Below are positions 14,268-16,031 of a DNA stretch of 16,031 bases, one piece after another. The DNA lies in assembly GCA_041663425.1 (NCBI GenBank), contig JBAYMS010000036.1:1-16031 (forward strand), in the 5' to 3' direction. The notes beneath the pieces are model-generated. The model was not told the DNA's origin, ran no database searches, and saw nothing but the letters and a program-made list of their open reading frames with translations. The first letter of the stretch is position 1. Each line of letters starts with the position of its first letter. This stretch comes from FEN-1322 sp041663425 (GTDB taxonomy: Bacteria; Omnitrophota; Gorgyraeia; 2-01-FULL-45-10). A program made the translations under genes and the position numbers.

Positions 14268-16031
14268 ATGATAGAATGGCGGGAACCAAACAATAGGATA
14301 TGGCTTAAAGCTATCGCGAGCCTCCTGGTTATAACCTTTTTATGGTATGATATAGCCTGGTCCGCGGACCTATTCTACACATTTGGCAAGCCCGCCGCAG
14401 AGAGTACACAGCGCCTACCCCCTCCTAAAGACTCTAATGTTACTAATTACGATGTATTAAACTATAATCAAAAGCAATCTATAGCTCAAAAACTACTACC
14501 TTCCAACCGGGATAGGGCACAATCGGGCTCATTTGCCCCAGGATATGTCCAGGAACAGCAGGCAAAACACGAAGAGATCGTCGGACAGAAGCAGGCTGCT
14601 GAGGATTTGTCATGGATGCTTCGTAATCCCCCTAAGCGCAGAGATGAAGAGGTCGATCTTAAGAAAAAGCAGGGCGGAGCAGGTATGGGCAGCGGAAGTA
14701 CGATCGAAGAAGAGGATGCTGATTATACCCTGGAAGAGCCAGATGACATAGAAAATCCCCACGAACTTAGCTTGCCGGAAGATTCATGGAACCAAGTCGG
14801 TAAATACGATATCACCAAGATGAATATTGATGAATTAATGGCAAATGCTGAGAAAAAAGAGGATGAAAATGGTGTTTCTTATTGGCTAGGCACGGGTGAG
14901 GTAAGCGGTGAAACCTCGCGTATGATCATGAAAGTTATCTATGAAGGCACCGGCGATGATAAAAAGATCAAAGAGGTCTATACAGGGTATGCGCTGAGGG
15001 AAGATGGTACTTATCAAGCAAAATATCGCATAGATTATACATATTCTGGTGACAATATCTCAGAAACACGTAAATATGATACTTCGTCAGGTAGCGATAG
15101 GCTTGTTGAAAAGAGTCTTTATGAAGGCTCTGATGACAGCAATCATATAAAAATGACCATTTTTTATGATAAAGATGGCAAAATAACAAATAGACGTGAC
15201 TTTACATACGTTAACGATACTCTGAAAGAAGCACTACTGTATGATACAGACTCAGAAACGGAAGGCTCTGGCGATTTAGCGCAAAAAACGGTCTTTTCTG
15301 GCGAAAAAGACAAAGAAATTGCAGATTATACCAAAAACTATTATACGAATAAAAAGACAGGTGAGCAAAGCGTAACAAGCACTACAGTTTATTATTATAT
15401 TGACGGAAAACGCGCTACTGAAACTTCTGAGCAAGATTATAGATATTCTCAGTCCAAGCAAATTACTTTTAGGGGAGATCCTGATAGCAACGGTGATGGA
15501 GCTCTTTCAGATGAGGAGCTTGCAAGCGCTATAAAGACTTCGATGCTTGTCTATGACGATACTCATAGATTGGCTGGGGAAGAGATGGCCGATTATCGAG
15601 TCACCTACAATAGCGCAGGAGACGTAACATCAACAACAGTATACTTTTATGAAAATGGGAATAGGGCCGAAGATGCAAACTATCGCGAATGTCTTACGAC
15701 AGTAACGACTTACAAAGGCAATCTGGACACCGATGGTGATGGAAAGATAAGTGATGAAGAGCTTGCCAATGGCGTGAAGACTTCAGTTACGTTTTATGAC
15801 ACACAATATCGTCTTAAAGGGGAAGAAGTTGCAAGTTATACGATAAAATATAACTCAAAAGGTGATATAACTTCATACACAGTAATGCTTTACGACGCTG
15901 ATGGGGTGTTAACAGGAGCCTCCGGCGCTACCAAAGAAGACGCTCTTAAAGTCAGCGTAACATATGCGGCCAAGTCCATAGCCGAGGATGAATTCAACTC
16001 AGACGGAACTTTAAAAGACGGCGAGGACGGA
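14268..16031 (+). CDS. Large secreted protein with beta-rich repeats and EF-hand/dockerin-like calcium loops, 3' truncated by the window
   Basis: The frame is open from ATG 14268 to the last base (588 codons), with AAGGT at 14255-14259 as ribosome binding site. Residues 1 to about 32 are a signal peptide (WLKAIASLLVITFLW, cleavage likely after WSA). Residues 33 to about 190 are a polar Q/E/K/P-rich linker. Tyr/Thr/Asp-rich units of the form ADYxVxYNSxGDVTSTTVYF follow, reminiscent of YD/RHS-type beta repeats. From residue 406 an 81-residue unit recurs, opened by a 12-residue calcium loop: DSNGDGALSDEE (406-417), then DTDGDGKISDEE (487-498). A degenerate third loop, ending SDGTLKDGE, lies near 575-586. 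An earlier unit (about 325-404) has the beta part without the loop. The DxDxDGxxxxxE pattern is known from EF-hands and dockerins, so Ca2+ binding is likely. No enzymatic domain is visible. It is probably a surface or envelope structural protein, but its role is unknown. Confidence 0.85.
   Translation, partial: MIEWREPNNRIWLKAIASLLVITFLWYDIAWSADLFYTFGKPAAESTQRLPPPKDSNVTNYDVLNYNQKQSIAQKLLPSNRDRAQSGSFAPGYVQEQQAKHEEIVGQKQAAEDLSWMLRNPPKRRDEEVDLKKKQGGAGMGSGSTIEEEDADYTLEEPDDIENPHELSLPEDSWNQVGKYDITKMNIDELMANAEKKEDENGVSYWLGTGEVSGETSRMIMKVIYEGTGDDKKIKEVYTGYALREDGTYQAKYRIDYTYSGDNISETRKYDTSSGSDRLVEKSLYEGSDDSNHIKMTIFYDKDGKITNRRDFTYVNDTLKEALLYDTDSETEGSGDLAQKTVFSGEKDKEIADYTKNYYTNKKTGEQSVTSTTVYYYIDGKRATETSEQDYRYSQSKQITFRGDPDSNGDGALSDEELASAIKTSMLVYDDTHRLAGEEMADYRVTYNSAGDVTSTTVYFYENGNRAEDANYRECLTTVTTYKGNLDTDGDGKISDEELANGVKTSVTFYDTQYRLKGEEVASYTIKYNSKGDITSYTVMLYDADGVLTGASGATKEDALKVSVTYAAKSIAEDEFNSDGTLKDGEDG

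Noticed and set aside
14533..14751. 72-codon plus-strand open frame
   Set aside because: Out of frame within the long secreted-protein gene that is open from 14268 to the window end with a signal peptide and repeats.

Overview
The window looks like a chromosomal segment of an uncultured Gram-negative bacterium, probably a member of Candidatus Omnitrophota or a relative. It encodes a complete double-membrane efflux system (outer-membrane channel, periplasmic adaptor, two inner-membrane RND permeases). It also has a ROK-type regulator, an anaerobe-type acyl-CoA dehydratase activase with a partner protein, an Lgt-like membrane enzyme and a large secreted repeat protein. The phylum guess is inference from gene content and from the N-terminus of the last protein. 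No rRNA or other marker gene is present to prove it.

Layout. Positions 1-242 hold the end of a TPR protein, followed by a terminator that overlaps a near-consensus promoter. This promoter drives a ROK transcriptional regulator (376-1482) and has a perfect 15-bp palindrome just downstream of its -10, which suggests autoregulation. After the ROK terminator come two tandem 52-bp repeat units. Their 9-bp hairpin stems differ in sequence but stay complementary. They abut a gene for a small, very basic zinc-ribbon-like protein (1650-2000). Next is a tight operon of four genes: TolC-like (2010-3797), membrane-fusion/adaptor protein (3812-5056), RND permease 1 (5060-8242) and RND permease 2 (8250-11390). 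Gaps are 3-14 bp, so the four products are expected to form one tripartite pump, perhaps with a mixed trimer of the two permeases as in MdtBC.

The minus-strand block 14014-11396 converges on this operon with a 5-bp gap. It encodes, in transcription order, an Lgt-like enzyme with an altered active site, a COG3581-like (2-hydroxyacyl-CoA dehydratase-related) Cys-rich protein, and a BadF/HgdC-type [4Fe-4S] activase whose start overlaps the preceding stop as ATGA. This resembles a split version of the large activase/dehydratase-like fusion proteins. Its substrate is unknown.

Divergent from that block, after an AT-rich intergenic region with a plus-strand intrinsic terminator, is a secreted protein gene that starts at 14268 and runs off the window. 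It has a signal peptide, a Q/E/K-rich linker, and beta-rich repeats that from residue 406 are punctuated by EF-hand/dockerin-type calcium loops at an 81-residue period.

The points most worth following up are the Lgt-like/COG3581/activase operon, the covarying hairpin repeats, the calcium-loop repeat protein, and the extra hydrophobic insertion in RND permease 2. No CRISPR array, tRNA, rRNA or recognisable transposase was seen.
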